Shown: positions 22,799 to 35,579, counted from the first letter of the stretch. The stretch: DNA of 64,000 nt from Daphnia carinata (GCF_022539665.2 NC_081336.1:5472221-5536220), one strand, 5' to 3'. The notes: generated from the letters alone by a model not told the origin. Numbers and translations: made by a program.

Positions 22799-23181
22799 TG
22801 CAGCTGCCCGATTGTTTGGGAGACTTACTTCGTCGGTTTTCTACATTAAACCGACTTGGTACTGGTTACCGATACGTTTTACGGACGATTCTAGAATTCG
22901 TTTTCCGCGTAGATCATCCTCAGATAGAACGGGTGGTTCTATTTCTACTTCACTGGCCTCAAGTTGCCAGAATTTCTTCACCAGCTCGTTTAGGTCTTCG
23001 GAACGTTCCTCGATGGCCAGATGAGCGATGAACGGGCGTCCGTCTTGTGGTGGACCTGTTTGTCAACCCAGACACCAACCAAACGGCGTCTTGAAGGCGA
23101 TGGGCCCAGTCGTTCCAGCCGGCGGCTTGATGGAAGCTACATGATCGTGGGCCTATGCGACGTCGATTCCTATCAGCACGG

Positions 23182-25577
23182 TCACGTCCTCTTGTTGCAC
23201 ATGGCTCCGTCATACGAGACGACGTTGATGCGTTTTGATGGCCCAACGAGTCCCAACTTTCTTACTAAATCGCTCCGAATCAGCGTGGTGTCGCTTCCGG
23301 TATCAAGGAAACCGAAAGTGTCGACCCACGTTTTGCCAACTCCAACACGAACAGGTACGATCTTGAAACGTACACGTCGTTTTACTGTTTCCAGATGGGT
23401 CAAGGTCCCAAGGAAAGCTGTCGAAGGTGTCGCTGATGGAGCAGTTGGATCCGCTAGCCTCCTCAATGGGATGAATTCGGATCCGTGAAGCAAGGTGTGG
23501 TGTCGGTTTCCAGTACAATCAGCGACAGTACAGCTGACGTCCCTGGGACATTCCTTGCGTTCGTGTTTTCCCGTAAGACATAACAAACATCTTCCGGACT
23601 TGAATACCTTCTCAGCCCTTTTCGTGGGCGTGAGAGACATGAAGACGTTACAAGTTGAGAGGTGGTGGCTCCTGTCATTACATACAAAGCATTTCCATCT
23701 TTCCGTCTTCTCGGCTGGCATCTTCCCCGATGTTGGTCGGCTCCTTGGAGGAATGGTTGCTGAAGATGTTGGCGCCGCTACTTTCGAACCTTCCATCGTC
23801 GCTACGTGTCCAATGGTCGACGTGTGTGGGAAGCTGGGTCTCTTGACGGGCTTCCTTTCGTCGAACTTTACACCTTTGGACGTCGACGTGGGTAGGGACT
23901 CGAATACATTTTTTCCATGTTGCTTGCTCATGGATTTTTACGTCACCCAGTCGTCTAAGTCTAGAACATTTAGTTCTACTCCTGTCTTTTTGCGTTTCTC
24001 GTTCCACTTATCCTTGAGGTAGGGCGTAACTTTTGCTTCAAGGGCCATCAACGTTGTACGGCTGTGCAGCTCATGGGCATACTTCGACTTGGAGAGCGTA
24101 GGTACTGCACCATGAAGACGGTTTGTGAAAGTCTTGAGGCTGGCAGCATCTAAGCTCTTCAATGGCGGTACCTGTAGAAGGTCGTCGAGGTACGTCTGAT
24201 CCATAATTTCCGTGCGACCGTACACCGCGTCCAAACGTTCCCACACCACGGAATACATCGTTCCATCGGTGAGACATTCGCCGATTTCGTTTCGTACCTC
24301 TTCGGCTAGCAGCTCCTCCAACATGAAAAGAAGTTACGGAGAATCTTCGTACTCTTCATACAAGGCCTGGAATTTACCTTAAATCGCGCGCAGTTCTTCG
24401 GGTTGCCGTCAAATGGCTGGATCTTAAAGTTGGGAGGTTGTAGTCGGCTGCAACAGCTGCTGTGAGGACGATTTCCTTGACTGTGGGGGTGAGAACGTTC
24501 GGAGTGTTCATCTTCGTCGTGATCCGTAGGGTTGCAACGGGACGTCATCGTGGCAATCGCACCTCGCCGCGGGTCTCGTGGAGATGCATCGGCGGCGACC
24601 AATCTTCTGCGATGACGGACAGCATCCTCCATCGTACGTATGGGTGAATGGGCTGGAACATCTTGACTTGCTTGTAAGACTGGTGATCGCTCAGGTTGTT
24701 GATCTTGAATCGTTCGAGGTTGAACTTTCATCTCGTCTACTTCCGTTCGAAGGTCTTCGATTTTAGCTGACAATTCCACCTTAACCGCGTCAATTTTCTG
24801 ATCCAAACCGTCCAACGTGTGGTGTGCTTCCCGTACTAACGTGTTGTTGGCCGCGATATCTTTGGACGTGATCCTTGAACTGTCAATGAGCTTACTAAGT
24901 TGTTCGCTCATACTCCTTAACGCCTTGTTGAGGGTTTCTGTGATGGAAGTTGTATTTGCTTCCATCTGGGCCCTTGCCGTTTCCAACTTCAATTCTAGCT
25001 TTAGCATCTGTTCTTCTTTCTCCAACTCCCCTTGGGTTGATTGTTGGAGAAGGCTGGCTGGTTTAGTGTTGGTACGCCTTTTTTCAGATAGCGTGGTACT
25101 ACAGGTGATGTCCGAAGCTGATGTCCCAATCGAGCTGACGGACTGACATTAGGAAGTGGCGTAGCGACTTGCGAATTTGACGACTTCGACGTGATCGGTT
25201 TCGAAGTCTACTTCCCACTTGTCACATGCTTGACGTTGCTGCTCAGTGAGGTCGGATATACTTTCTGTATATTGGTGGTGAATTGATTTGACTTCGTCGT
25301 AAATACGAATCAATTCGTCACGCCATGCTGCTACTTGCAATTTCTTCAATCTGATGGCTCCCATCTTGTGGTCTTCCACAGCCTTTCTGAGTTGCGTTGT
25401 TAACTTCGTGTGGGCCGCCTTTCTCTTCCCACGTTTCTTCTTGAGATCGTTTTCGGGAAGTAATGGCCGTTCACTCTACTGCCGTTCAGGTTTCGATGCG
25501 TCTACCATTGGGTTCGAACCGTGTTCCCAAATGTGGCCAATTTCCATATTTTCGGCTTTGGGTGCGGCTTCACTCAT
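23182..25577 (-). pseudogene. BEL gag and protease (broken)
   Basis: The frame starts at ATG 25577. TAG at 25476-25478 and TAA at 25149-25151 interrupt the N-terminal part. A long predicted coiled coil follows (about 25020-24740), then the DUF1759-like capsid region (24324-23938). The last open part (23931-23182) has two cysteine/histidine clusters (CFVCNDRSHHLSTC and CLLCLTGKHERKEC) and an aspartic protease with FLDTGSDTTLI. Product would be the structural polyprotein and protease. Stops and frame changes make it non-functional as read. Confidence 0.85.
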
Positions 25578-25804
25578 GACGTAGAAACGTTATTTCCGGC
25601 TGATAGAGTCACACGTTAGCGGATGTCGATGATTCACGTAGATACACCGATCTTCTTGTCAGATGGCAAACGCGTGGTGGACAGGTGGGTGCCTTCAGGC
25701 TGGCGTAGACGTCTGCCAAAGGTTTACAGGGAGAATACCCGACAATTTTGCAATCAAGCGAGGGTTTTTACTGACGAGGACTGGAAATGCACGTGTTCGG
25801 CAAA

Positions 25805-25822
25805 TCCCGGGTTTCGGCACCA
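25805..25822 (-). other. BEL primer-binding site
   Basis: Two bases inside the 5' LTR, the minus strand reads TGGTGCCGAAACCCGGGA, complementary to a tRNA 3' end including CCA. I cannot assign the tRNA with confidence. Confidence 0.7.
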
Positions 25823-25824
25823 TT

Positions 25825-26184
25825 TGTTGCTGACTCCGTGCCGAGTAGCAACAGAGAGAGGATGATGATGAGTGATGATGGATGAAAATGGAGATGAGAG
25901 ATGATAAAAAACAAATGCTTTATTTTTTTTGGATAAACCCTCGATTTGAGTAAGACGGGAACAAAAAAGAAAACTGAGACACAACGAGGTGAAAAATGAG
26001 GCTAGGCAGAGAAACGATTCTGGATTGAAAAAAAAGGTGTTACGACAACTTATCTGGGTGGTTACTTTACTGATACTACCCCTTTCACTAGAAAGGGGTA
26101 AAACGAAAACTGAAAAAAGCACAATGAACGTTTAGGCCCGTGCCCCCTACAGCCCTGCCCGTGAGGGCAGCACCGTAGGTGACA
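25825..26184 (-). repeat. BEL 5' LTR (360 bp)
   Basis: Partner of 18083-18449. Upstream of gag in element orientation, so this copy holds the element promoter. Its outer flank ACAAT (26185-26189) nearly matches ATAAT at the other end. Confidence 0.9.
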
Positions 26185-27659
26185 ACAATCAACTTAATTG
26201 TTAAAGTTTTTAAATTCTGGTAAGTGCCATATTTACTTGGAAGGTGCTACTTTATTATGGAATTGCTTAACTAGTTAGCGGATGATTGTTAATGGACTTT
26301 CACGTTCCATAACCTTGGGGATTTTATTTTTTGGCTGAATTACTGCTGTCTGTTTCTGGCATGCACCGACATAGGTCTTCCCAGATCATGCCATACCCGA
26401 CGACATAAGTGCACGTGGTGTGTTTCCTGTACACCGTTTGGGTGGGTCAGTTTCTTCGATAGATGGGCAGATTAATGAATTTGGTGCGCTTGGCCGTGGA
26501 GAGCGCATTTGCCCTTGTCTTTCTGTTGTCAGTTGTGCTGGGGTGGACGTTCTTATGAACGGTTGTTCGATTGCTATGTCTGAATGGTAATTTGTTTCTC
26601 GTGCTGGTAGCATTGATGCGAGTTCGTGTTCTTCCTCTTTGCCATCGTCGTAATTTCTTGTAAGCTGCTGGTTTCTGCGGATATGATTTTTAGTCTTTGA
26701 GATAGGGTTGCAAATGATGAAGATCCGTAAGCATACGAGAAATATCACGAATCCAATTGCTGAAAGACCTATTATTTTCAATTTGTCGAACCATGAGAAC
26801 ATATGATCTATCTGATTATCTTGTTGTTCTGACATCACAATATCTCCAACAGAATTGGAATTTCCCTCTTGCATTCTGCTACTAGGTCATTCAGGATATT
26901 TAATTGTTCCATCTCCATTGTCTCGTGTGCTGGATGACTTTACAGCGAGAAGTCGAAATTATTAAGGTGGAGTTCTTCAAATTCTGTAATGAGGTCTAGA
27001 TTAGGCATGTGAATGGTAGGTTTCTGGCGTATCCAATCTCCTGTTGTAGAATTGTGTTCCCAGGTATGTGGATTTCGATTTAAATTTACAAACGGTGTTT
27101 TCCAAAAACAATCGGAATATGGGTGAATTGATCATCCATCTGTTCCGATCGTACAATTCTTTCCTTCGTAAGTAAAGAACGGTTGGAATCCGCATTTTGT
27201 TTCATTTGCTGATATAACAATTCTTTTGGCTTCGCATTGTTGAAGTGTCATTGCTTGACCAAAGCCTTGTAATCTCGTACAGATAGGTAAACCTATTGCT
27301 GCTGCTGCCAAATTTCCGTTGGCTTGAGCTAAGATAACGGCCTGTGTTCTTTTGATTGCCGATAGTTGACAATAAACATCTCGAATTTCTTTTGCGAGTT
27401 TTTTCTCGTGTTCTGTTTCAACGCTGATTTTATATTGGTCGTGCATCTTACTTATTTCGTATTTAATCTTGTAGTTGAATTTTTCGATGTTTTTAGGTAG
27501 ACCGCTTTCCACATTATCATTAATTAATGACTCTTCAGTTTTCTGATCCATTAACAGGGACTCTGCTGACGGTAAAGTTGGAAAGTTCTCCTCGATAGCC
27601 CGAATTTGACTTTCTTCTGTTGTTGGCGTGGTTTCTGTTGTAGTTAATGGGGTCATTCT

Positions 27660-28130
27660 GACTGTGTGTGTTGACGATTGTGGGGTCATTGGACTCTCTT
27701 TTACTGTTGTCGTACTTTGCGTAGTTCTGCTTGGTTGGTGCGTTGTTGTTGTTGCTGTTGTGGAGCTTGTCGTAGTAGCCGTTGTTGTTGACGTAGGTTT
27801 CGTGGTTGTAGTGGTTGTTGAAGTTGAAGCTATTTTAATAGTTGTCGTAGGCCTAGTAGTAGTGGTAGGCTTAGTGCTTGTTGGCGTGATTATTGGTTTT
27901 GTAGTTGTGGATGGTTTTGTTGATGTTGTTGTTATACTTGGTTTCGCTGTTATTTTATGTGTCATTGTCGGTTTGTTGGCTGCTGTGCTTGTAGCTGAAT
28001 TTAATTGCTGTCGTGGTTTTTACCGTTGTTTTTGTAGTTGTTCCCAAGGTTGTTTTTATTGTGGGCTTTGTAGTCGTCGTAGTGCTTGTCGTTGTTGTGG
28101 ATTTTTCTGTTGTGGGCGTGGCAAGGGGAG
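27660..28130 (-). repeat. Thr-rich mucin-like coding repeat
   Basis: Minus-strand codons are mostly ACN, giving runs of Thr with Lys, Pro and Ser. It would be a heavily O-glycosylated stalk. The envelope frame slips inside it, and the antisense plus-strand open frame at 27628-28155 is a Val-rich shadow of it. Confidence 0.7.
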
Positions 28131-28284
28131 TGGCCAAAAATTTTTTATTTTCTGATTGGTTGTTGATCTCTCTTTGCATTAGTGGCGGTGTATATGGGAG
28201 TGCTTTCTCGTCCAATGGCAGTTGAGTATGTAGCGCTATAATGGCTGCCGCTGAAAGTGTCCTTATTTGATGTGGGTTGCGATA

Positions 28285-29139
28285 TTCAAAGCTAAAGTGT
28301 TGTTTTTTACTGGAGCTGTAACAATGCCCCAGGCTCACACGTCCTACTCTTTGTGTTAGACACTTCCTATCTGATGAAAGTGAGTGTAATCCAGTTCTAT
28401 CTGTTGCCATGAGTTGTCCTGTGTGTTCGTATGTGCCCCAGATTGAGCTTGTGTTGGAGCATTCCTGGAGGACGAGCATTGTTGTGTTGGCTTTTACACA
28501 GTTGTTCGTGTTGAACGGTCTGATGGTGAAATCAGAGGTATATTCGAAAGCTTGTCCTCGTTCTGTTGTTCTGCTGCAGTTAGCAACTGTATTTTGTGAT
28601 CGCACCAATGGGTCATTACTAGTTACCAGTGTTCGTAGTTCTTCTTGATATTTGGTCCAATCCGCGTCGCATTCTTCTAGTGTCATCTGTTTGTTTATTC
28701 CGTGATGAGTCAGACACTTTTCACTCGGTGCTTTCCCATTTTCCAACAATCCCCAGGCAATCATGTCCCAGATTATATTTCCGCTGCCGTGATTAGTTTT
28801 TAAAATTCCTCGGAATATCGGCGAATTAATCGTTGTTGTGATCGCTCTTCGCTGTTCTTGTTGTATCTCCTGCATTTCCGCTAACGTTGTATCCGGGAAG
28901 TTTTCTTGGATTTCAGGATTAGTATTCACAGTTTCAAAAATCCATTGTTGTGTTGCACCATTTTCATCATCCCTACATTCTGTTAGAATGATGTTTTGGG
29001 ATGATCTAAGCGTTATGCAAAGATGTGATTCTTGTGCGATTAATCGGTAATTTTGCTGGTCTAATGTCCACCGTGTAGAATATTCGGAACAAGTGGCTGC
29101 AACCAGTCGATTTGTTTCTCCTTCGGTGATGCAAATATC
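28285..29139 (-). other. Ricin-type (beta-trefoil) lectin-like repeats in the envelope
   Basis: Within the open frame 29412-27955, residues 92-376 contain five units of the form C-[ILV]-x(n)-[LI]-x-x-C followed by Trp or another aromatic residue. Examples are CITEG..LVAATCSEYSTRW, CITLR..ILTECRDDENGATQQW, CLTHHG..LEEC and CLTQRV..LGHC. The spacing in the first two, with QQWIF, matches the QxW pattern of ricin B-type domains. Carbohydrate binding is an inference. Confidence 0.5.
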
Positions 29140-30406
29140 GCTGTTTTGCATTCGTATTGTTTGGTCAACGATGTTTTCAAATTCTGACCCCAATGGAAGT
29201 GGGTCATCGTTTTTAAAACGAAAGTGAGCTTTCATCGGGTTGCTCTCTGCGGGTTTGTAGATTATATGTATTGTGGCGTTATAAATTATGTGCTGTCCTT
29301 TTTCGTCTTTTTTGATTGGTTGTTGACGTCTCATTTTTATTGGTCCCCGGGCGTACGAGATGCTGTATAGACGTTTACCGATATCTGAATCTTCGAGAGA
29401 TGTGTTTAACAAGAACGTAACTTCTTGTTGAATCGATCGTTTCCGCTTTGATTGTGGAAGTTCTCAATAATCCTTGCACACTGGTGTATCTAGGTGGTCT
29501 GTAGGCATGTATTTATAGTTGTTTTAAACATCTCATAGAGTTTTCTTGTAGTTTCCGTTGGAAAAATTAGGTATGTTAGTGGTATACCGACCACTTTGTA
29601 GCCTAGTGGAGTGATGTCCCGATCTGGTTTGTTGAGGAATGATATCTCGATTTGTCGGTTCGTGTCATAGAGACGGCTAGTGTTTTCGTGGTCCGGCATT
29701 CTTGGAAGTTCCAGATATCCGCTTCCTTTAATCAACGTTTGGGAGTATGAGTTATTTGTTGTCCTATCTCCCCATACTATTGTGTTTTGATTTTGGATGA
29801 AGTGTCCTTCCTGCTGGGTGGTATTTAAAGGTCCAAACGGGCTTTCAATTGGGTCCTCCTGTTTTCCTGCCGTAGAGTGATTTGTTCTGCTACACAGTGG
29901 AGGGTGTGGTATTGTTTTATATTTCATACATTGCCCTTCACCTGTTGGGGTGGCTGTAAAACTCAGTCCTGCTGGTCCGGTCTGCATGTTGCCACACTTC
30001 TTGTCGTTCACCATTTTCCAGCATTCCAGTGGGGTTATTAGTTAAGTTTCTTGTGAGTATATTGTGTCGAAAGATCCAATCCAAAATAATCCTGTTATTT
30101 TCTTCGTTTTTATCCATTGCTTGCATGTCCAGCCTTTCCAAGAAGCTGCTGGTTTCTGCGTTGTTTTTAATGTGTACAGTGTGGGTATTCTGGGTAAGTG
30201 TGCTGTATCTGTTTCCTTGTTGTTGCAGTGATATGGTGCTTCTATATCTAAAATTCCTCTGGTCTTTACGTTGATACAGTCGCATACGGTTGAATAGATG
30301 GGATACGTTGATGGAATGATGGTTAGTAAGTGGATGAATATTATTATCAGTTCCATCTGTGAAATAAAAATTTGAAGATTTTTTAGAATCTTGATACTTC
30401 ATTACG

Positions 30407-33163
30407 TTACCGTAAGTTGTATCGTGGATTCGTCATTCTAGTAGGCGCAGGATGATTTGGTATAGGACCGGGAATATTTGGTTTGGTAATGTTACGAAAC
30501 TCTTCTTCTGTCGCTCGATTTATACGCATTTTAGGGTGAGGCTTTCTTTCGTTGTTACTGATGTGTTTTCTTGGCCTTCCTGGACCTCTTCGTACCGCCT
30601 CATTACTCGGTTGGTTGAACTCACATGATGTTCCGTCTGTTCCTTGATTTCCTGGGACGTACAATTTTAGGCGGTTGACGTGTACTACTGATTTTAGTTT
30701 TTCATTGTCGGCGTTTTGAATCTCGTAAGTGAGATCTGAGTAATTTTTGGTAATTTTGAATGGTTCATTCCACCTGTTGATGAATTTTCCGGCAGTTGGT
30801 TGGGCTTTTAGTAACACAAAGTCCCCAATGTTGTATTTTATTGCTTTTGTTCCTTCGCCGTAATATCTTTTTTGTCTCGTCTGCGCCCGAAATAGGTGTT
30901 CCTTCGCTAGTTGCTGAGCCTTCTTCCATTGATGTGAGTACATTACACTGGTGTCTTCGTATGTCTCGTATCGTCTGTCTATTTTCATGTCGTTTGGGGT
31001 CACGGGGTGTCTTCTAAAGAATAGGAAGAATGGGGTTTGTTGTAGTGTTGATTGCTTTGCTGTTGTAAGCAAATGTGACGAACGGGAGATATTTGTCCCA
31101 ATTTCCAGGTTCACTTCCCACGTAGCAAGCTAACATGTCACACAGGGTTCTGTTAAATCGCTCTACTAAACCGTCCGTTTGGGGGTGGTATGCTGTTGTT
31201 TTTATTTGTTTGATCTTGAACATTTTGAAAATTTCTTGGATTAAGTACGACAGGAAGTTAGTTCCTTGATCTGTTAGGACTACTTTGGGGGATCCATATT
31301 TTGTGTAAATATCATAAACCAAGATTGTAGCAATTGTTTGGGCAGTCTGATCTTTCATCGGCAGTGAAAAAACGAAACGACTGGCGTAATCTGATAGGAC
31401 TATAAAATGTACCTATGTCTCTTTTAGCTTATTGGAACTGGACCCACAATATCCATCGCAAGTCTTTCCAACACCCTTTCAGCTGGGAGCATAGGTTGCA
31501 ATGGTGCTTTACTTCCTCCCATAGCCTTGCGTTTTGCGCATTTTAAGCAATATTTGATGTATTCGGTTACGTTTTGTCGCATGTGTGTAATGAAGTATTG
31601 CTCTAGTAGTATGGCTATTGTTTTTTCTATTCCTAAATGTCCTGCTAACATGTGGTCATGATTTGCTTGTAAGATCCTTCTGACTGACTCCCTTGGGACT
31701 ACTAACTTTCCTTGCCTATCTGTTAATAAACCTTTCTCGTTGATTATAAAGTTGCTTCTAGATCTGTTACTTTTCTGATCTTCTTGTATCTTTATCATTG
31801 GTTTTTGGCAATATTTACCTGCTTGCTGCCCTTCTAGCCATTTGTCTTCTCGCCAAGAACTTTTACTGTGACTTCCAATTTCTCTATCAAAACCTTTGTT
31901 TTCCGTTTTATGATTTTCCCTTTCGAAACCTTCGCTTTCTGTTTGACTACTTTCGCTTTCTCTCTCCAGTTCCCTTAAACTTTCCATTTGTAGTTTGATT
32001 TTTAATCTTTCAAATTCTTTTCGATCGCTTTCATGCGCTTTTATGACAATTTCTTTTTCCTTTGCCCTTGTTTCTACCCTTGCTAGTGGCACTATGGGAA
32101 TACGGCTTAGGGTGTCAGCATTTTGGTGCGATTTCCCAGGCCGGTATTCAATGACGATGTCGAATTCTTGTAGTTTGAGTGTCCATCTAGCTAATCTTTC
32201 TGCGGGTTCTGTCTTGCTCATTAACCATTTTAAAGGTCTATGGTCAGTAAATACGGTAAATCTACGTCCGTATAGATATGTCCTAAATACGTCAATTGCG
32301 TGGATGATTGCGTAAGCCTCTTTCTCTGTGGTTGACCACTTGGCCTCGTGACCGTTCAGATGCTTAGAGCTATACGCGATGACGACTTCCGCGCCGTCTG
32401 ATTCACGGGGTTCCTGTACGTCGGACTCCGCTGAATCCGCTGATTGAGGTAGAGTCTGCATCTGAGCCAAGACTGCTCCTATTCCATATCCTGAAGCATC
32501 TGTGTAGATGATAAATTCGAGCGTGAAATCTGGATACCCAAGGATAGGTCTAGTTATGAGACAGTTCTTGATACAGTCAAAAGCGTCCTTTTGTTCCTCT
32601 CCCCATTTCCACTCGGCTGATTTTCTCGTTAGCGCTGTCAGTGGGTGGGCTTTATCAGCAAAAGCCCGGATGAATTTTCTATAATAGCTAGCCAGACCTA
32701 AAAATGAGCTTAATTCCTTCACGTTTTTGGGAGCTGGGTATTCAATGATTGCTTCAAATTTTTTCGTACTCGGTGTTATTCCTTTTTTTGAAACAATGTA
32801 TCCTAAATTATCTAATTCTTCCTTGAAAAATTCGCATTTCTTCCGTTTTAATTTTATTCCTGAATCTTTAAGAAGCTTAAACACCGTTTCTAGATGTGTC
32901 ACATTTTCAGTAATATTATTCTTGAACACTATGATGTCATCCAGATAAACCAATGCGAACCTGAACAATATTGATTTCAAGATGTTATTTATCGCACGTT
33001 GAAAAGTGCCTGGCGCATTTGTTAATCCAAATGGCATTCTATTAAATTCGCATTGTCCAAGTTCACAGATGAAAGCGGTTTTGTGTTTGTTGCTTTCCTC
33101 TATCTCGATCTGCCAGTAGCCGCTCAGTAAGTCCAATGTTGAGAAGTAAACAGATCCACTCAA
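30407..33163 (-). pseudogene. Gypsy pol: partial RT, RNase H, integrase
   Basis: One 579-codon open frame (33163-31424) runs from the middle of RT (DLLSGYWQIEIEE, YLDDIIVF) through RNase H (TDASGYGIGAVL, FTDHRPLKWL) into integrase (zinc-binding HLGIEKT..CLKCAKRK, then MDIVGP). It resumes at 31358-31014 (TDQGTNF, TTAYHPQTDGLVERFNRTL) and 31114-30407 (C-terminal domain with GDFVLLKAQP), after breaks near 31400 and 31020. The RT fingers region is missing: protease-side sequence joins directly to the TIDALSG motif near 33180. Inactive. Confidence 0.88.
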
Positions 33164-33167
33164 TGCA

Positions 33168-33821
33168 TCAATGGTATTTTATGTTATTGTCTGATTGGGA
33201 AAAAGATTCTAAGCTGCGATAATCTGCTTCAGTAAGGTCATTGTTATCGTCTTTTTCTGATGACTGGTTGGGGAGGAGTGGAATGTGAATGCCTACTTTG
33301 CCAAACGTTAAGCTATATATTGGGTGTATATTTGTTCCAAAGTTGTGTTCCACCCCAAAATGGTCGTAATTTATCTGTCTGTTTCTAGTATTAATTTTTA
33401 CATTGTTGCTGGATAAGAAGTCTAAACCCAGGATACAGGTTTCACTTAAGTTTTCCATGATAAAGAAATGATGATCAATAACGTGATTGTCGTTAATGAT
33501 AATTGAAAATTCAAATTTTCCCATTGATTTTAGTATTTCTCCTGAAACCGTCCTGAATATTGGCGAGGGGGTGTTTTTAATTTCTTTAAGTTCTTCCCTC
33601 TTCTTTAGGTTAAAAAATATGGTGTCTGAAATTAAACTGGCTGCGGCTCCTGTATCTACTAAAGCGTTAATTTCTTTTCCGAAAATTCTAACGGATATAC
33701 GAATTAGTTTGGGTATCGCTAATTCTAAATTATCTGTTGGGGAATTATTTGGTAAGGATATCGTGTTTACTGCATTAGGCGGCGGTTCGGATTGTTGATA
33801 CGTGCCATATCTGTCCAACAT
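33168..33821 (-). pseudogene. Gypsy aspartic protease
   Basis: Retropepsin-type domain with the active-site motif LVDTGAAASLI followed by the usual ILGLDFL flap-distal motif (CILGLDFLSSNNVK). It would cleave the polyprotein. The frame ends at TAA directly before the RT part, at what appears to be a deletion junction. Confidence 0.8.
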
Positions 33822-35363
33822 TCTCGTGCAATGTGTCCTCTTTTATTGCACTTGTAACAGATAATAATCTTATTCCCAAGGGTGTCGGGGGTGTTTGGTT
33901 GGTTTTGTCGTTGCTTTGGGTATTGTTGAGGATAACCCGGGTTTTGATGATACACTTGTTGATTGTTGTGTGTTGAAAGTTTGGTTGATTGTAATGTATC
34001 TGTCCGTTGCTGTACGGGGTTCTCTGCGTTTGTTGATAGGAAGGATAATTGGGTTGCCTATACCACGGAGAGGTACCTTCTCTTCGTGGTGAAGTATAGT
34101 TGTTGCGGTATGGGCTGTTCTCTCTGCTACGGTTGAAATTTCGGTCACTCCTGGGACCTCTGCTATTCGGTCTCTCTTTGAATGGAACTCGCGAATTCTG
34201 TGATCTGGAGTATCGATCACTTGATCGTGGAGATCTTGGTTCGTATCGATCTGCTGCTGCTATGGTTCTATCGGTATCCTGTGACAATTCACGATTCTTA
34301 TTAGTGTTTTCCAGTTCCCGAATTTTTTCTTTTAAGAATTCAATTTCTGTCTTTTGTTGTGAAAGTTCGTTGTCTTGTTGTTTCTCGTGATGCGTTATCC
34401 CTGCGATTACCGCGTTTATTTCTTTGTCTTCTGCAGTCTCCTATCTATATAGGATACCTTCGGATATGATTAGTTGTTTACATAGCTGGTCAAAATCTTC
34501 AGGGTCTTCGGGCATTCTAAAATAGAGTTCAGCTCGGAATTTTGGTAGTATGCCTTGCATCAAAATTTTTATTTTGGTATGATCTCTTATCCTCTTGACT
34601 GTGTTGATGAGTCGACCTTCGACGATGGTTTGGTTTTGGTCTGATTTTCTTCCTTGCCTTCAATGGACTCGTAGAGACTGTTGATTCTTGAGATAAAGGC
34701 TTTGCATTTTTCTTCGGGTTTTTGTTTTAATGTTGATAACTTTTTTCTTTGTGCTGCTAAGTCGTATGCATCCTGGAATCTTGCAATGATGGCGGTTTTC
34801 CACTCGTCATAACTTAACTCATCACATTGCTCTTCTACGTAGTTTCCATGCCATTCTAGGGCATCACTTTTTAGTCTGTCGGAGAAGAATCTTATTTTTT
34901 GGTTGTCGTCCCAGTCGTTGTTGCGTGCTACATGTTCTGCGTCCTTTAGCCTGTTATTAATTTATCAGTACTTTTCCCTTTGAAAATTGGAATTGACTTT
35001 TTGTCTTCTCTCGAAAACAATTCTCCTAATGCTTTCACCATCGGTTGGGATGTGGATGTATCGATGCTATCGCTATTCGTTGTGTCGCGGTCAATTCTCG
35101 AAGTTTCTTTGTGTGAAAGTCCCATTTTGACTTTTTCTTTGAGTCTGATACTTTTGTTTGAGTTGAAGGAGGTTATCGTTTTGGGTCTTGATTTGGTTTT
35201 TTAGGTCATAGTTAAGTTGTTGTAACTTTTCGACTTGTTCTGATTCTAGCTCGAAGTGAAGGGATTTGTCTCCTTCTGTTATTGAGGTTAGGTCGCTCAT
35301 CTCACTCACTAGTTTTCTTATTTCTCCGTACGTACATTCTCTGATGATGGTATAAACACCCAT
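33775..35363 (-). pseudogene. Gypsy gag (broken)
   Basis: Starts MGVYTIIREC at 35363 with an N-terminal coiled coil rich in Leu and Gln. A retrotransposon-gag region follows at about 34900-34640 (ALEWHGNYVEEQC, then SYDEWKTAIIARF). After it come an Arg/Ser/Pro-rich linker and one CCHC knuckle (CYKCNKRGHIARECW, about 33865-33821). Breaks near 35090, 34625 and 34441. Nucleocapsid/capsid precursor; no longer translatable as one chain. Confidence 0.75.
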
Positions 35364-35579
35364 CTTACTTTATTTTTCGTCAGACTTTCTCTCGATACTT
35401 TTACTCTTCCTATGTTATTCATGATAGTTAAGTAAAAGCCGTAAATTATGTGTTATTGTTATTATTGTGTTATCCTCAGTTTTGATACAAATTTTTAAAA
35501 ATCGATTTAAGTCCAGTGCTACAATATGCTTATTATACAGGAGAGCGTGAAAAAGAAACAAAAAATAAATCGTTGAAAA

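Larger units (their letters stand above)
18083..26184 (-). mobile_element. BEL/Pao LTR retrotransposon, complete in outline
   Basis: Two LTRs (18083-18449 and 25825-26184) bound gag, protease, RT, RNase H and integrase in the BEL/Pao order, all on the minus strand. In element orientation the LTRs begin TGTCACC and end GCAACA. Flanking 5-mers ATAAT and ACAAT fit a target duplication with one change. The coding region has several stops and frameshifts, so it is not autonomous now. An extra gag-like frame sits between integrase and the 3' LTR. Confidence 0.9.
26386..30356 (-). pseudogene. Envelope-like glycoprotein of the second Gypsy element (broken)
   Basis: Retroelement envelope lying after integrase. 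It begins with a hydrophobic signal peptide at 30356 followed by a CxC motif with downstream GILDI and Cys. The central part (29412-27955) has five cysteine-aromatic lectin-like units. A Thr-rich mucin-like stalk follows (about 28130-27660), then a domain with CGFQP, TIGTDG and an aromatic CFW. The last frame (26874-26386) has a membrane span (about residues 34-56) and a charged tail. Breaks: between 30042 and 30014, between 29490 and 29412, a one-base shift in the stalk near 27990-28000, TGA near 27131, and stops near 26940 and 26890. Family assignment to a captured RNA-virus glycoprotein is inferred from layout and from motifs shared with the other envelope in this window. Confidence 0.65.
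26185..35540 (-). mobile_element. Gypsy-like element with large envelope, LTRs not found
   Basis: Gag, protease, RT, RNase H, integrase and envelope frames follow one another on the minus strand from 35363 to 26386. No pair of LTRs could be found: the left end meets the BEL insertion at 26184, and on the right only about 180 bp separate gag from a fragment of another element. The BEL element may have inserted in or next to the 3' end, in which case the remainder could lie below 18083, but nothing there pairs with the 35.4 kb flank. Deletions and frame breaks make it inactive. Confidence 0.75.

Noticed and set aside
19684-24022. Several 60-175 codon plus-strand frames
   Set aside because: Shadows of BEL gag-pol on the minus strand; no family features.
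27628-28155. 175-codon plus-strand open frame, Val-rich
   Set aside because: Antisense shadow of the Thr-rich envelope stalk (ACN codons read as valine-type codons in reverse).
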